Shown in pieces: positions 51,901 to 60,630 of a stretch of 64,000 nt of DNA. The notes under the pieces were generated by a model. The model saw only the letters and a program-made list of their open reading frames with translations. It ran no database searches and had not been told where the DNA came from. Each line of letters opens with the position of its first letter. Within the stretch, counting starts at the first letter, position 1. The DNA lies in the NCBI GenBank assembly GCA_028819505.1, contig JAPPLH010000059.1, positions 1 to 64,000 of the forward strand. The letters are read 5' to 3'. This stretch comes from Acidimicrobiaceae bacterium (GTDB lineage Bacteria; Actinomycetota; Acidimicrobiia; Acidimicrobiales; Aldehydirespiratoraceae). A program made the position numbers and the translations under genes.

Positions 51901-54654
51901 TGGATCCGACGCAGGTCCCTCGAATAGGAGCCGTAGTGGAACTGTCCTGCTTGAGGCCGTTTGCCTCAATTCGTCGAGTTCATCTCGGGCTCCTTGCTGG
52001 CGCTTCTCAAGAACGGCCTTCATATCGGGATCGACGTCGGGGACTTCAGTGGCCGCGGTCCGGAGTAGTCGGTCGAGTCGTTCCCGCGCGTCCGGGTGCG
52101 CTTTCGCGAAGCGCACAGCATGCGGGGAGGTCGCGCCGCTCGTGTTCTCCATGCTCTTGAGAAGCGCCGGCTCTCCCAGCGCGAAGGTCGCAAGTTCGTC
52201 GTACAACGCCTCTCTGAGAAGGTCCAGGTAATGGGACCTCTCGACTCCGTTGGCCAGAGAGGCAGCTTCTTCCCTGCTGTCGGAGAATAGAACGAGCTTC
52301 CGTTCGTCTCTCGTCTCTCCCGGAGTGAGGTAGAACAATTCCTTCGAGAGGAGTTGCGTCAGCTTCGAGAAGCCTGTCCTGAAGCCGCGGAGTGGTGACT
52401 TACGGTACAGCCGCTGACTGTAATCCTCGCCGCACGATGGGCAGGTAGATGCCAGCGCACCGACTAGGGCCGGGTTGCACGATCCCGCCAGCATGTAGAG
52501 GAAACCTCGTACCGCGCCGTCGGCGTCTCTGGTTCCGAGCACGACACGCCCGCTGAGCGAGTCGAGGGTCGCTGGAGCCCACCTAGCGTCAACCTTCTGA
52601 CCCGGTACCAGGGTTGGCTGGCGCCACCGCACCGAGTCCTTGTGGAGGGTGGAGTCGCCGGATGGCCAGAAGAGGGCGTACTCGCCGTATGTGCGGCGGT
52701 CGATGAAGCGTGCTGCCTGCCGGTCAGGGATTCCTTCGATGTCGGGATCAGCCGTGAGCAGTTCCCATCCGCCGCCGTCGGCAAGTGTCATGCGGTTGCC
52801 GCCGAACAATGTCGTACCGCACTGTTCGCAGTAGAGCAGTTCGAGCACCCGGTGTCGCTTATCGGACGCTTCGCACAACACGCGCGAGTCTAGGAAGAGG
52901 GGTCCGGCGGTCCTGCCATCGGTCGATGGCGTTCCGCTCGGGCACTGCGGCGAGGTGCAAGCCCATACCCCTTCGACGTTGCGGAAGAAGAAATGGAGCC
53001 TGAACGACGGCAGGGCGTCTGTGTCGGCGGTCCCCCGTGTGTACAGCAGCCCTCGTACTGACGCTCCTAGGTCAGAGCACTCACCGAAGACCTCTCGGCC
53101 GAAGTACGAGACCGGTACCGCTCTGACCTCCTCATCAATCACACACGCGCGAGTCATGCGCGAGGCCAAGTCTGATGCGCTCATCTCAAGTGAGCGCGCA
53201 AGGCGGTCCTGCGGCGAACCGTTGCCGGACTCGCCAAGGCTATGCGCTAGCGCATCGATGGCCCCTTCAAGTTCCTCCGGATCGTCAGAGTCAATCAGTC
53301 TCCCGACGTTCGTGAAGGGCTCGGCTTTCAACAGTGTCGATGAAGCGGGCGGCAACGGCGCGGGGTGGCCCGGGATTACTTGATCTGTAGTCCAATCAAT
53401 GCCGAAGAACTCCGATAGGAACCGGAGGCTGTCAGGATCCTCGGGCTCGAGCGAAGCCGACGACGAGAGGATCTTGAGTTTGGGATGTCCGGGCTCCAAG
53501 CCGAGCCGGTTAAGCAGGAGACGTAGGAGATAGGCAACCTCAGTTCCGGCTGTTCCACGGTAGAGGTGCAGTTCGTCGACAATCAGGTGAAAGACGCTGC
53601 CGTCTTCCTCCAGCCACCGTCGGGTCTGCTCGAAGATACCGCTATCGGCGTCCCTCATCAGCATGATGCTCAACATGCTGAAGTTGGTGATGAGGATGTC
53701 AGGGGGAGCATCCTGCATGTCCCAACGGGATCGCATCTCGCTGCCATCGAGCCTTGGGAAGAAGTAGCGGACGTCTTCTTTTCCGGGCTTCCGGCTGTAC
53801 TTGGCGGCCACCTGCGCCGCCCTGTCGGCGGCCCGCAGTCCATCTACGAGTCTCTCGATGCGTGACGAGTCAGGGCTCTGTCGACCGTTCTGATTCGGTT
53901 TGCGGTACTCGTGTCCGGGCACCGGCGTTGAGCTGTTGTACCGACCGAAGTAGATCCGATTACCCCTGCGATTGTCGGCGAGCCAGCTGCGCGCTTCTGG
54001 TGAGTCGAGGGCGCGCCGCAGGCGGCTCAATTGGTCCTCAACGAGAGCGTTCATCGGATAGACGATCAGCGCCCGCATTGCAGCGGGTCGAATCTCGTGC
54101 CCGCGCTGGGAAACCCGAAGGGAGCGCCGCCACCTTCGCTGCGAACCGACTAGCGGTACGCACTGGTCCTTCCAATCGTCACTCCACCACCAGTCGTCAA
54201 GGTGCGGTGGGGGTGTGTTCGGTGGGCTCCAGAACGCCGATTCCTCCGTTAGGTACGCGAACAGCGGGAGCAGGAACGACTCGGTCTTTCCTGAGCCAGT
54301 ACCGGCAGTGATGACGCAGCTTTGGCCACCAAGCGCTTTGCGGAGCATCTCGATTTGGTGCTGATGGAGAATGAAGTCCCCGATTAGGCCTCTCGAAGCT
54401 AGAGACCGAAAGTCCTCGGCCGCTCGGGGCGTGAGCCCCGGAAGGTCGTCCGCGCCCACTTCGTCGATCCGCTTCCCCGACGACACGTAGCGGGGTAGGG
54501 GCTCGATCCAGGGTTCTTGGCTCAGCGCCGCGGGTCGTTGAAGGAGAGCACGGCGCTCCATTTCGAGGCTCGGAAACCTCGTGGCGAACGCCGTCTCGAT
54601 GTAGGAAATGACGCTGTCCGTGATGCGCTTGTGGGCGCCGACCGGGTCCCTCAT
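48919..54654 (-). CDS. druE: Giant DEAD-box helicase with DUF1998 domain, DruE-like
   Basis: 1,911 residues from ATG 54654, chosen because it overlaps the upstream stop (ATGA). Walker [12 protein letters not shown] is at about 116-126. [12 protein letters not shown] follows. The DELH box is at 360-363 and SSSASLE near 400. The second helicase half has [20 protein letters not shown] near 1220 and [12 protein letters not shown]. Four Cys pairs or clusters suggest zinc binding (YCEQC near 608, CPSC near 738, CTAC/CTHC near 1141, CERC/CPEC near 1505). DUF1998 closes the protein, ending with DCLRQYRN and LLDWRLGL near 1780. A helicase and DUF1998 in one chain of about 1,900 residues is the mark of Druantia DruE; DISARM splits them. 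Codon use is less GC-biased than in neighbours. Confidence 0.8.
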   Translation of the reverse strand: MRDPVGAHKRITDSVISYIETAFATRFPSLEMERRALLQRPAALSQEPWIEPLPRYVSSGKRIDEVGADDLPGLTPRAAEDFRSLASRGLIGDFILHQHQIEMLRKALGGQSCVITAGTGSGKTESFLLPLFAYLTEESAFWSPPNTPPPHLDDWWWSDDWKDQCVPLVGSQRRWRRSLRVSQRGHEIRPAAMRALIVYPMNALVEDQLSRLRRALDSPEARSWLADNRRGNRIYFGRYNSSTPVPGHEYRKPNQNGRQSPDSSRIERLVDGLRAADRAAQVAAKYSRKPGKEDVRYFFPRLDGSEMRSRWDMQDAPPDILITNFSMLSIMLMRDADSGIFEQTRRWLEEDGSVFHLIVDELHLYRGTAGTEVAYLLRLLLNRLGLEPGHPKLKILSSSASLEPEDPDSLRFLSEFFGIDWTTDQVIPGHPAPLPPASSTLLKAEPFTNVGRLIDSDDPEELEGAIDALAHSLGESGNGSPQDRLARSLEMSASDLASRMTRACVIDEEVRAVPVSYFGREVFGECSDLGASVRGLLYTRGTADTDALPSFRLHFFFRNVEGVWACTSPQCPSGTPSTDGRTAGPLFLDSRVLCEASDKRHRVLELLYCEQCGTTLFGGNRMTLADGGGWELLTADPDIEGIPDRQAARFIDRRTYGEYALFWPSGDSTLHKDSVRWRQPTLVPGQKVDARWAPATLDSLSGRVVLGTRDADGAVRGFLYMLAGSCNPALVGALASTCPSCGEDYSQRLYRKSPLRGFRTGFSKLTQLLSKELFYLTPGETRDERKLVLFSDSREEAASLANGVERSHYLDLLREALYDELATFALGEPALLKSMENTSGATSPHAVRFAKAHPDARERLDRLLRTAATEVPDVDPDMKAVLEKRQQGARDELDELRQTASSRTVPLRLLFEGPASDPFAPGSLLLRLIRLGVNPGGNEVLYQDYKYDDAWHRWTDFFDFSDPVAGWQDGISPEAREKRERLRRKVVSEICGVLFSRLYFGFESAGLGYPRLDLSDDEIGHLADDCGVDSARFRSICDATLRVMGALYRYPQEPAEYPLPAWPDWESARARLRNFVKQCAIVAGVSETPLLEVVWRAVCREGGHANLILKPRRLNIRLALPEDPVWRCTACTREHLHSTGVCTHCHEPLPASPTETCADLHSRNYYAREAAELRQPLRLHTEELTAQSDDQAERQRLFRDIVVEVEPQPERPLVQRVDEIDVLSVTTTMEVGVDIGSLQAVVLGNMPPMRFNYQQRAGRAGRRGQAFATVLTLCRGRSHDEFYYRHPDRITGDKPPVPFLSMARREIAQRLVAKECLRRAFLDNGVTCWDSPRPPDSHGEFGLSSSWHDEESIREGIRDWLANADAVADIAAALTSGPGCPAGADLEAYARNELHDDISQAAANPELTGEGLAERLAEGAILPMYGMPSRSRLLFHQLRAKTSSEIDRDLDLAITEFAPGSERTKDKRIHVPIGFTAPYIYRKGRWEPSNPNPLAGRRWMQRCERCHFARTSDDEPDNDTCPECGCTPDDTPMAFRIYQFAVPLGFRTSMHPGKDAKEEGELLAMGTASVAESEPQPCNHVPATNSAVAYSSAGRVYRVNDRRGELFTGKLGTTNRRGQVLESQWIDERFQTVDDITFSSSVTSESFALASPKTTDVLRIRPATVQAGLRLDPLSSSGAVKAAYYSAAFILRSLAAELLDIDPDEFEVSNVRQVELATGRRAGEIVLSDHLTNGSGYVAWVHDNWAAVLARATSSVEPANTFIGALTSDSHRQNCDSSGYDCLRQYRNMTFHGLLDWRLGLSLIKSLSDSTFACGLDRDFTAPDLDGWQEFAQERRDAFCNTFGCTPRDCGPLPGFAVGTQHVVIVHPLWDPHKPLGLLAEAHAAVSSPPQHLDTFNLLRRESWSYQSLGA

Positions 54655-55637
54655 GTCGGCGACCCCTTCTCGGCGGTCAAGGGCTGCGACCAATCCTGAT
54701 GCAACTTGGCTGCTACTACTTCGAACACAGGGCGCGGCACCGCAAGGTAGGCGTTCAGCCCGATCCCTGTACCGGGCACCAATCTGGGCGCTTGGCCGCT
54801 GCTGAGGGCGAGGGCACGAGCGAGGAGCTTCGGGAGCGGGACTTGTCGCGGCACAGTGGCAACGCCTTCTCGATGGTTGTAATGCAGCACGGTGCGGCCC
54901 ACAGAGGCTAGGACGCAGTACCGGCCCCATGACCGGTCTACGTCCGCGCTTGCACCGTCTTGCCAGAGCCAATCCCGCCAGTCCCATCCTGAGGGGTGGG
55001 TGTAGGTGATGAGGCGGAGTCGCGACTCCTCAGCATCATCTGCAGGTGGTCCGAATCTCAGTCGGTCGGGATCGAACTCGCGGCGATCCCAGTTCAGGTC
55101 TTCATGTTCTTCCCAAGTCAGAGCCTTGAGGCAACCCTCGACGGAGCCGCTTGCTTCTGCCAGCGACCACGCGGCCGGATTGGGGTCGTAGCGAACGGCA
55201 AGCTCACTGCTCACAGCCATCATGTCTTCGTCCGACTTCCCGCGGACTTCGACTCGGGTGGGGGCGTACGGGTGGTGGAGTTGGGCAGTTGTCGCGAGCG
55301 ACAGCCTGCTCTCCGAGTCGCATACCTTGGCAATCTCCCCGACTGTGTCTGGCGACCGTGCACCGCACAACACCGCCCGGGGGAGCCCTGGCCAGGGCAG
55401 GCGCGCGAGCACTGGCGGGGCGACGATTACCCTGCGACTGGCGCCCGTGCCTACGGCCTCCCAATGCCCCAGCGAATCGCCGGTTAGGACCGCCTCGTTG
55501 CGCACGTGCCTCATCTCCGTGGCCAACTCGCCGTCCGGAACGCATGTGGCATCGACTATGCGCTTGAATGCGTCCCAAGATATGCTACGCTCCGCTGACG
55601 CCGCGTACAGGAGGGCGTCTGCTGGCCTAACGGTCAC
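54651..55637 (-). CDS. Uncharacterised protein of the helicase operon, DruG position
   Basis: GTG 55637 is chosen because AGGAG lies eight bases upstream and the product then overlaps the preceding stop by 11 bases. It has 328 residues and begins [20 protein letters not shown]. It is Trp- and Arg-rich towards the C-terminus ([31 protein letters not shown]). No membrane segment, Cys cluster or known catalytic motif is visible. Its stop overlaps the helicase start (ATGA), so the two are co-translated. By order (F-G-E) it is the candidate DruG of a Druantia type II-like system; this rests on context only. Confidence 0.6.
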   Translation of the reverse strand: MTVRPADALLYAASAERSISWDAFKRIVDATCVPDGELATEMRHVRNEAVLTGDSLGHWEAVGTGASRRVIVAPPVLARLPWPGLPRAVLCGARSPDTVGEIAKVCDSESRLSLATTAQLHHPYAPTRVEVRGKSDEDMMAVSSELAVRYDPNPAAWSLAEASGSVEGCLKALTWEEHEDLNWDRREFDPDRLRFGPPADDAEESRLRLITYTHPSGWDWRDWLWQDGASADVDRSWGRYCVLASVGRTVLHYNHREGVATVPRQVPLPKLLARALALSSGQAPRLVPGTGIGLNAYLAVPRPVFEVVAAKLHQDWSQPLTAEKGSPT

Positions 55638-57651
55638 GCGCGATGCTCCTATAGCGAATCCAGAGCGATTTCTGCGCTCGATCACTCGGCGGTGTGATCC
55701 GCTTGCGGCGCCGCCACAGAAGATCGTGCCATTGCCTGCGGTGAGAGCGATCGCCCACTCGCTCCGGCAGCGGCTCTGCATCCGCCAGAGACGACCCACA
55801 GAATAGGGCTCGCCCCCTTCGACGGAATGGAACAGCCCACACGGCCTGCCACTGCGGAAGCTGCTCATCCGGCCAAACCGTTATCTCGCCTCGGCGACGG
55901 CCAACGAAGTACACGAGCCCTTCCGGGCCGCCAAGCCCCGGCGTCCGCAAGAGATCCCGCTGATAGTCGACTTTGTCGGGCACCGGAGCCACCGCACCGC
56001 AGATGGCCCCACCTTCAGCCTGGTTCCCGAAGGAGTCCACGGCCACGAAAGGGTGCTCGAATCGCCACGATACGCCTGACATCAGATAGATGGACTGCCG
56101 GCGGACCACATCGTCTCCGTCGAGTACTTCTAGCCCGATCCGGCGATCAGTAGGCAGGTCGGCTGGCAATTCGTAGATGAGCGTAGAGCCGGCCCTGGGT
56201 TCCACGACCCGGCCATCCACCTGGACCTCATGCGTTGCGGACGCCCCGTGGATGGCCAGCCGGGGAGGCCCGAAGGAAAAATACGTGTTCCTTCCGGACG
56301 CACGCACGCCTCCTAGGAGTCTCATGGAGAGGCGGTCTGCGTGACCAAGACCGGGCCGAACGTCGCTGATACCTCTGTCAGATGATGCGCGGTCGACTGT
56401 TCCGAGAGTCCAGCCGGCCGGAAGGCCGCTCGCAATCTGAAGTGGAGTCCAGCCCTCGCAGTCCGACTCGAGCCACTCACTCACTGAGCCAGAAGCGATG
56501 CCGTCGAACGCAATATAGAACGGGGCGTCGCGCGGCAATTCAAGTACCTCGATCAGGCCAGGAAGCATCAGAGTCTGGCCCTTCTCGAAGACCCGTACCC
56601 GCGCCGGCTCAAGGCGCACGCGCCATCCAAGCCTCTCGTCGGCTCCAGCGAGGCCAGACCTCCACGCCACGCCATCGGGTTCATGATCGAACCCCGAGGC
56701 GGGAGCCCTGAGGGGTGTGGACCAGCCGTCACAGTACTCGACACACTCCAGAGGTTCAGACGCAAGCCCGGCAATGTTGATCGGATTCTCGGGATAGGTC
56801 CCTCGCGTGAAGACACGGAGCGATGCACGGGCGGTACCTGCTATCCGGTCGACCTCAAGGCAGAGCCTTAGGCCCGCGAAGACACCGCCCTCCGCATGGT
56901 CTCTATTTGTCGCGGGTACCGAACCATCCCATTCGGAAAAGTCCTCGGCCACCGCGTCCAGCAGCGCTTCCTGGAACGCCTCAGACCTGGACTCGAGCGC
57001 TCGCATCGTGAGGGGCCTGAGGTAGTCCCGTCCGTGGACCACCAGCGCCCGGCGCAGCTCGCGCGTGCTGGCCACACGACCTGGATCCAACTTCGCGGCA
57101 GCGAACATGCGGGGGAGATCACCCCGCTCGGTTTCGGTCAGGATCGTCTGTGCCAAGGGCAAACCAACATGAATCTTGGCGCCAACGATTCTCGCCTGAA
57201 AGAAACCCAATTCTCCGCCCCGGTCATGTACCGACCACTGCTCAAGGTCATCCCATAGTTCGAGCATTCGATCGAAAGATGGGAGGGTGCCGGTGCGATC
57301 CTCGCCGAGCAGACTCCAGAGGCGTGGGTAGTAGGCCTGCGGCGCATAGTCCCCTTCGTGCCCGCCGGCGAGCACGAACACGGCGAGGTACGCGACATAG
57401 GGGGGATACTCAAGTCCACGGTCACGCCAGCCATCAGCAACCTGCAGCGCCCGCTGGCAGTGGCCAGACCAGGTGGCACCGCGTGGCCCGACGCTCACAG
57501 TGAGGAGAAAATCCTCGTAGCTCTTCCCAATGGTCCGCCCCACCTCGGTGATGACGTCCTCAGTCACGAAGTAGTAGACAGGTGCCCCTTCGACGTCAGG
57601 ATGGAAGAAGCGCTTCGCGAGCGCGTCATTCCAGGTGAGATACCTGTCCAC
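55627..57651 (-). CDS. Uncharacterised first gene of the helicase operon, DruF position
   Basis: A 674-residue protein starting with GTG 57651. The N-terminal part reads LTWNDALAKRFFHPDVEGAPVYYFVTEDVI. Alternating beta-rich segments and several Trp follow, suggesting an Ig-like or beta-propeller-like middle and an all-beta C-terminal half (VQVDGRVVEPRAGSTLIYELP). No nuclease or helicase motif is evident. It is the promoter-proximal gene of a tightly overlapped three-gene operon ending in the DUF1998 helicase, the place of DruF in Druantia type II. That assignment is inference from order; homology was not tested. Confidence 0.6.
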   Translation of the reverse strand: MDRYLTWNDALAKRFFHPDVEGAPVYYFVTEDVITEVGRTIGKSYEDFLLTVSVGPRGATWSGHCQRALQVADGWRDRGLEYPPYVAYLAVFVLAGGHEGDYAPQAYYPRLWSLLGEDRTGTLPSFDRMLELWDDLEQWSVHDRGGELGFFQARIVGAKIHVGLPLAQTILTETERGDLPRMFAAAKLDPGRVASTRELRRALVVHGRDYLRPLTMRALESRSEAFQEALLDAVAEDFSEWDGSVPATNRDHAEGGVFAGLRLCLEVDRIAGTARASLRVFTRGTYPENPINIAGLASEPLECVEYCDGWSTPLRAPASGFDHEPDGVAWRSGLAGADERLGWRVRLEPARVRVFEKGQTLMLPGLIEVLELPRDAPFYIAFDGIASGSVSEWLESDCEGWTPLQIASGLPAGWTLGTVDRASSDRGISDVRPGLGHADRLSMRLLGGVRASGRNTYFSFGPPRLAIHGASATHEVQVDGRVVEPRAGSTLIYELPADLPTDRRIGLEVLDGDDVVRRQSIYLMSGVSWRFEHPFVAVDSFGNQAEGGAICGAVAPVPDKVDYQRDLLRTPGLGGPEGLVYFVGRRRGEITVWPDEQLPQWQAVWAVPFRRRGRALFCGSSLADAEPLPERVGDRSHRRQWHDLLWRRRKRITPPSDRAQKSLWIRYRSIARDR

Positions 57652-57813
57652 GGCCTACGCCCTATTGCGCCCGTTGCGTCTAGTCACCCTGAGCATGAGT
57701 CATTCCCTACCCGGTGAATCGGCCCGTTCCACCATCCGGTAGTCAGATGAGTCCTGGCCGAGAGGCCGCAGAAGCGGGTGCTTGTTGGTCTGTGTCGCCG
57801 GAGCCCGAGAACC

Positions 57814-58965
57814 TCAGGAGCGGTCGGGGTCGTCGCGGGCGGCGTCTTGGGCGCGTCTTCTCAGGGCGTGGTGGCGGAAGCGGACTCGACCCGCGGAGGT
57901 AGGACTCAGCGCGCCGGCGGTGAGCAGGCGGCGCCTGTAGGTCCGGGCGTACTGGAGGGATCGGTCCATTCTGGCGGCGATGTCAGCCAACGATGAGTCG
58001 GACTCGTCTTGGAGCATCGCCACCAGGAAGCGCCTATCCATGGGCGAGAGCCGGTTCCAGACAGGACCCGCTACCTGCTCCACCATCGCCTGTTCGGCTT
58101 CCACGATCGCCGCCCGGATGTCGACGACGCTGATGGGCTCGTCTGTCGTCGCGCCCGCCCGCCAGGCATGGAATCCGACGAGCTGGATCATGTACGGGTA
58201 GCCGAGGGTCGAGTCCACGGCCTCGGCGAGGGCGTCGTCGTCGATGGCGCTGCCGCGGCTGACGATCGGCTCGCGTAGGGCGCGCCGCGTCTCGTCGGGT
58301 GTCAGCGGTCCCAGCGGCGCCCTCGCGCAGCGCTGCAGGAACGTCATGTGGGGGTCCGCGAGGTGGCTGTGCTCGATGAGCGGCAGAGCGGCCGCCGCGA
58401 AGGCGATCGGCCTCTGGCGGCGCCGAGTGACGATCTGCACCGCGGATGCGACGTTGCGGACATCGTCGCGCGGAACGTCGTGCAGTTCGTCGACAGTGAG
58501 CAGCAGTCCGGTCCGCGCATCGGCCAGCGCCTCGCCCAACTGCTCCAGCACACTGGTGAGGCTCCCAGCCCTGATGGGGACCGCGTCGCCATGGTCGAGT
58601 TCGACACCGATCCCGAGCACGCTGAGCGAGGTGAGCCTGGCCCGGCGCCCTCCGCCCGGCAGTTGTTCGAGGCAGCGAAGCGCCTCGGCTGCGATGCGCT
58701 CAGACAGCGGCTCTGACGATGCGGCAGCCGTGACGGTAAGCCATCCCCGCTCGGCGACCGTCGTCTCCAGTGCATTCAGGAGCGCTGTCTTGCCGGTGCC
58801 GCGGTCGCCCGTCACGAGCAGCGTGTAGTCGGGATGGGTCGGACCGGTCTCGATGGCCTCGGTGAACCGGGCCGTCACGTCGTCGCGGCCGGCGAGCAGC
58901 GGAGGGGTGGTCCCGAACGAAGGCGAGAACGGGTTGGTAGGGGAGCGCTCAGTCACGATGCCCAT
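57814..58965 (-). CDS. AAA ATPase with C-terminal winged helix
   Basis: A 383-residue protein starting near NPFSPSFGTTPPLLAGRDDVTARF. Walker A is GDRGTGKTAL near 53, and Walker B LLLTVDELHDVPRDDV is near 155. An Orc/Cdc6-like lid follows, and a winged-helix-like C-terminus has MDRSLQYARTYRRRLLTAGAL. This widespread actinobacterial family has no settled role; DNA-linked switches are likely. ATG 58965 is preferred. The frame is open 49 codons further through Arg-rich repeats, so a longer form cannot be excluded. It is separate from the helicase operon by 162 bases. Confidence 0.75.
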   Translation of the reverse strand: MGIVTERSPTNPFSPSFGTTPPLLAGRDDVTARFTEAIETGPTHPDYTLLVTGDRGTGKTALLNALETTVAERGWLTVTAAASSEPLSERIAAEALRCLEQLPGGGRRARLTSLSVLGIGVELDHGDAVPIRAGSLTSVLEQLGEALADARTGLLLTVDELHDVPRDDVRNVASAVQIVTRRRQRPIAFAAAALPLIEHSHLADPHMTFLQRCARAPLGPLTPDETRRALREPIVSRGSAIDDDALAEAVDSTLGYPYMIQLVGFHAWRAGATTDEPISVVDIRAAIVEAEQAMVEQVAGPVWNRLSPMDRRFLVAMLQDESDSSLADIAARMDRSLQYARTYRRRLLTAGALSPTSAGRVRFRHHALRRRAQDAARDDPDRS

Positions 58966-58977
58966 GCTACCGATAAA

Positions 58978-59014
58978 TCTCTTCGTATCTCTTCGTCTTC
59001 GCGCGTCTCTTCGT
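58978..59014 (+). repeat. Three copies of TCTCTTCGT upstream of the AAA ATPase
   Basis: TCTCTTCGT occurs at 58978-58986, 58988-58996 and 59006-59014, with looser echoes (TTTTCGT, GTTCGT) to about 59056. It is A/T-richer than its surroundings and lies just upstream of the minus-strand ATPase start and 108 bases before the divergent antitoxin. It could be a cluster of protein-binding sites for either gene. If translated as part of the ATPase, it would encode Arg/Lys-rich residues. Confidence 0.6.
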
Positions 59015-59057
59015 CTTTTCGTGCCTATTCTTCTGTTGGCTTCTCTCGTCTGTTCGT

Positions 59058-59092
59058 GCCCCATGGGGCGTGGTACGCTGGGTAGGACCCAG
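59058..59092. promoter_or_regulatory. Palindromic operator candidates for the RHH/PIN pair
   Basis: Two perfect palindromes lie 30 and 53 bases before the antitoxin ATG: GCCCCATGGGGC at 59058-59069 and CTGGGT-AGG-ACCCAG at 59078-59092. Ribbon-helix-helix antitoxins usually bind such sites to repress their own operon. The sites fall between the divergent ATPase and antitoxin genes, so one protein could control both. Confidence 0.5.
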
Positions 59093-59121
59093 TAACAACA
59101 AATACGGACCAAGGGTGCCCG

Positions 59122-59379
59122 ATGCCACGAACCACTAGGACCGTGACCTTCTCGCTGCCGCCTGACATGGCTGATCGGGTGGACGAGATGATGACGCAGC
59201 AGGGACGCTCCAGGAGCGAATTCCTGCGGGAGGCGGTGCTCCGCTACATTGAGGAGTGTGAGTGGAGAGGGCTGCTCGAGTACGGGGAGCAGACGGCTAG
59301 GCAGCAGGGGATCGGCCCGGAGGACGTGGCTGATCTCGTCGAGGAGTATCGGGCCGAGTTGAACTCGCCCCGCACATGA
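59122..59379 (+). CDS. Ribbon-helix-helix antitoxin
   Basis: Eighty-five residues beginning RTVTFSLPPDMADRVDEMMTQQGRSRSEFLREAVLRYIEE, a CopG/RHH DNA-binding fold. The acidic C-terminal tail (GPEDVADLVEEYRAEL) would wrap the toxin. The stop overlaps the PIN toxin start by four bases (ATGA), the classic antitoxin-first arrangement. Palindromes upstream fit autoregulation. Confidence 0.88.
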   Translation: MPRTTRTVTFSLPPDMADRVDEMMTQQGRSRSEFLREAVLRYIEECEWRGLLEYGEQTARQQGIGPEDVADLVEEYRAELNSPRT

Positions 59380-59786
59380 GGGTCGTCCTCGACACGAATG
59401 TCATTGTCTCCGGCCTGAACTTCCCCGGAAACGAGCGGAGCGTGCTGGAGCTTGCCTTGAGGGGACGCTTCGAGTTGTGGCTGTCGCCGCTGATCCTGTC
59501 CGAGGTGGGCGGGGTGCTCCCGCGCAAGTTCGGCTGGTCCGTAGAACGGACCTCACAGGCTCTCGGGCTGCTGGGGGACGCCGCCACCGTCATCGAGCCC
59601 GTCAGGCACGCCGCCACGATCGAGGGCGACCATGCTGACAATCGCATTCTGGACTGCGCGGCTGATGCCTCTGCGGACTACCTGGTCACCGGCGACCGGC
59701 GACATCTTCTGCCCCTCGGCGAGCACCACGGTGCGAGGATCGTGAACGCGCCGCGGTTCCTGTCGGAGATCCAGCGTCTGGAGTGA
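59376..59786 (+). CDS. PIN-domain toxin, COG1569 family
   Basis: A 136-residue PIN ribonuclease domain with the acidic residues expected: Asp6 in VVLDTNVIVSGL, Glu in ILSEVGGVLPRKFG, Asp in DHADNRILDCA and Asp in DYLVTGDRRHLLPLG. PIN toxins cleave tRNA, rRNA or mRNA in a metal-dependent way. It is translationally coupled to the RHH antitoxin. The catalytic set is intact, so it is presumably functional. Confidence 0.9.
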   Translation: MRVVLDTNVIVSGLNFPGNERSVLELALRGRFELWLSPLILSEVGGVLPRKFGWSVERTSQALGLLGDAATVIEPVRHAATIEGDHADNRILDCAADASADYLVTGDRRHLLPLGEHHGARIVNAPRFLSEIQRLE

Positions 59787-59935
59787 AGCGCTACCGTCGC
59801 CAGTCCAGGGCGTCGCAGGCATAGAGATGTTCAGTGTATGTCGGTAGCTTTCATGGCGGAAGCGGCCTACAGTCTCGATCACCGTGAGGGGCTCGCATCG
59901 GTGCGGGGCCGCCAGCACCAGGAGGTTGAAGACGC

Positions 59936-60370
59936 ATGAGCAATGTTCCGACCAACGTCGAAGGTGTCGGCGTGCCCGAGGGGTCGCCCAATGGAGTGGA
60001 GGCGGCGTTCGTCGATGCCCGTGTCATGCACGCCATGGCCCTCGAGCGCCTGAAGGCCTCCGACATCCGGGACGCCGCCGAGAAGGCGTGGTGTGCCACC
60101 AAGCGAGCCACCGAGGGGCTGATCATCGCCCGCACTGGCCGGTCGCCCGACAAGTCCCCCGACACCACCAGAATGCTGCGAGAACTGTGCCTCGACGATC
60201 CGCAGGTCAATCAGCTTCGTCCGCGGTACTCGATCGCGAGAGACGAACTGCACGGCGACTGCTTCTACTCGGGTCTGTGCGACCCGCTCGAAGACACGCT
60301 CCGCTTGATCCGCGGGACCAGCGACTACATCGACGAAGCCGAGCGCCTGGCCGCCCTCCCCTCCGTGTAG
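59936..60370 (+). CDS. PaREP1/HEPN-like helical protein
   Basis: A 144-residue mostly helical protein. ASDIRDAAEKAWCATKRATEGLIIARTG resembles the PaREP1/HEPN helical pattern in which Asp/Ala/Glu-Lys-Trp residues mark the first helix. No R-x4-6-H ribonuclease motif is clear, so it may be a non-catalytic HEPN or an antitoxin-like partner. GGAGG precedes ATG 59936. It lies downstream of a toxin-antitoxin pair without a visible nucleotidyltransferase (MNT) partner. The 260 bases after it show no gene. Confidence 0.45.
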   Translation: MSNVPTNVEGVGVPEGSPNGVEAAFVDARVMHAMALERLKASDIRDAAEKAWCATKRATEGLIIARTGRSPDKSPDTTRMLRELCLDDPQVNQLRPRYSIARDELHGDCFYSGLCDPLEDTLRLIRGTSDYIDEAERLAALPSV

Positions 60371-60630
60371 CGCGCGCCGGGACCGGTGGCGGCCGGCTCG
60401 TGCGGCAGGACGCCACCGATGCACGAACGGCTAGTGCGAACTTGCCCCGCCCGGCTGGTTGGCGAGCGTCTCGTTGACGGCACCGACGATGGGGGTCGCG
60501 GCCTCGGTGGCGGCGGCCACTCAGTCTGGACTCGGCCGGCGCAAGATCGGGTGGATACGATCAACGGGCGGGTGGTCGCACGGGGAGCGCGGTCGAACGG
60601 ACAGGCACCAACCTGGAGGAGGACAGCAAG

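Noticed and set aside
54655-54987. N-terminal 111-codon extension of the giant helicase
   Set aside because: The extension is Arg/Pro/Cys-rich noise overlapping the upstream gene. ATG 54654 overlaps that gene's stop by four bases and begins the conserved region.
55638-55868. Upstream extension of the 328-residue operon protein
   Set aside because: It would overlap the preceding gene by over 200 bases and contains unrelated sequence. GTG 55637 has an AGGAG at the right distance.
47099-57651. DISARM system
   Set aside because: DISARM encodes the helicase (DrmA) and the DUF1998 protein (DrmB) separately and has a PLD-type DrmC. Here helicase and DUF1998 are in one chain of about 1,900 residues and no HKD motif is seen.
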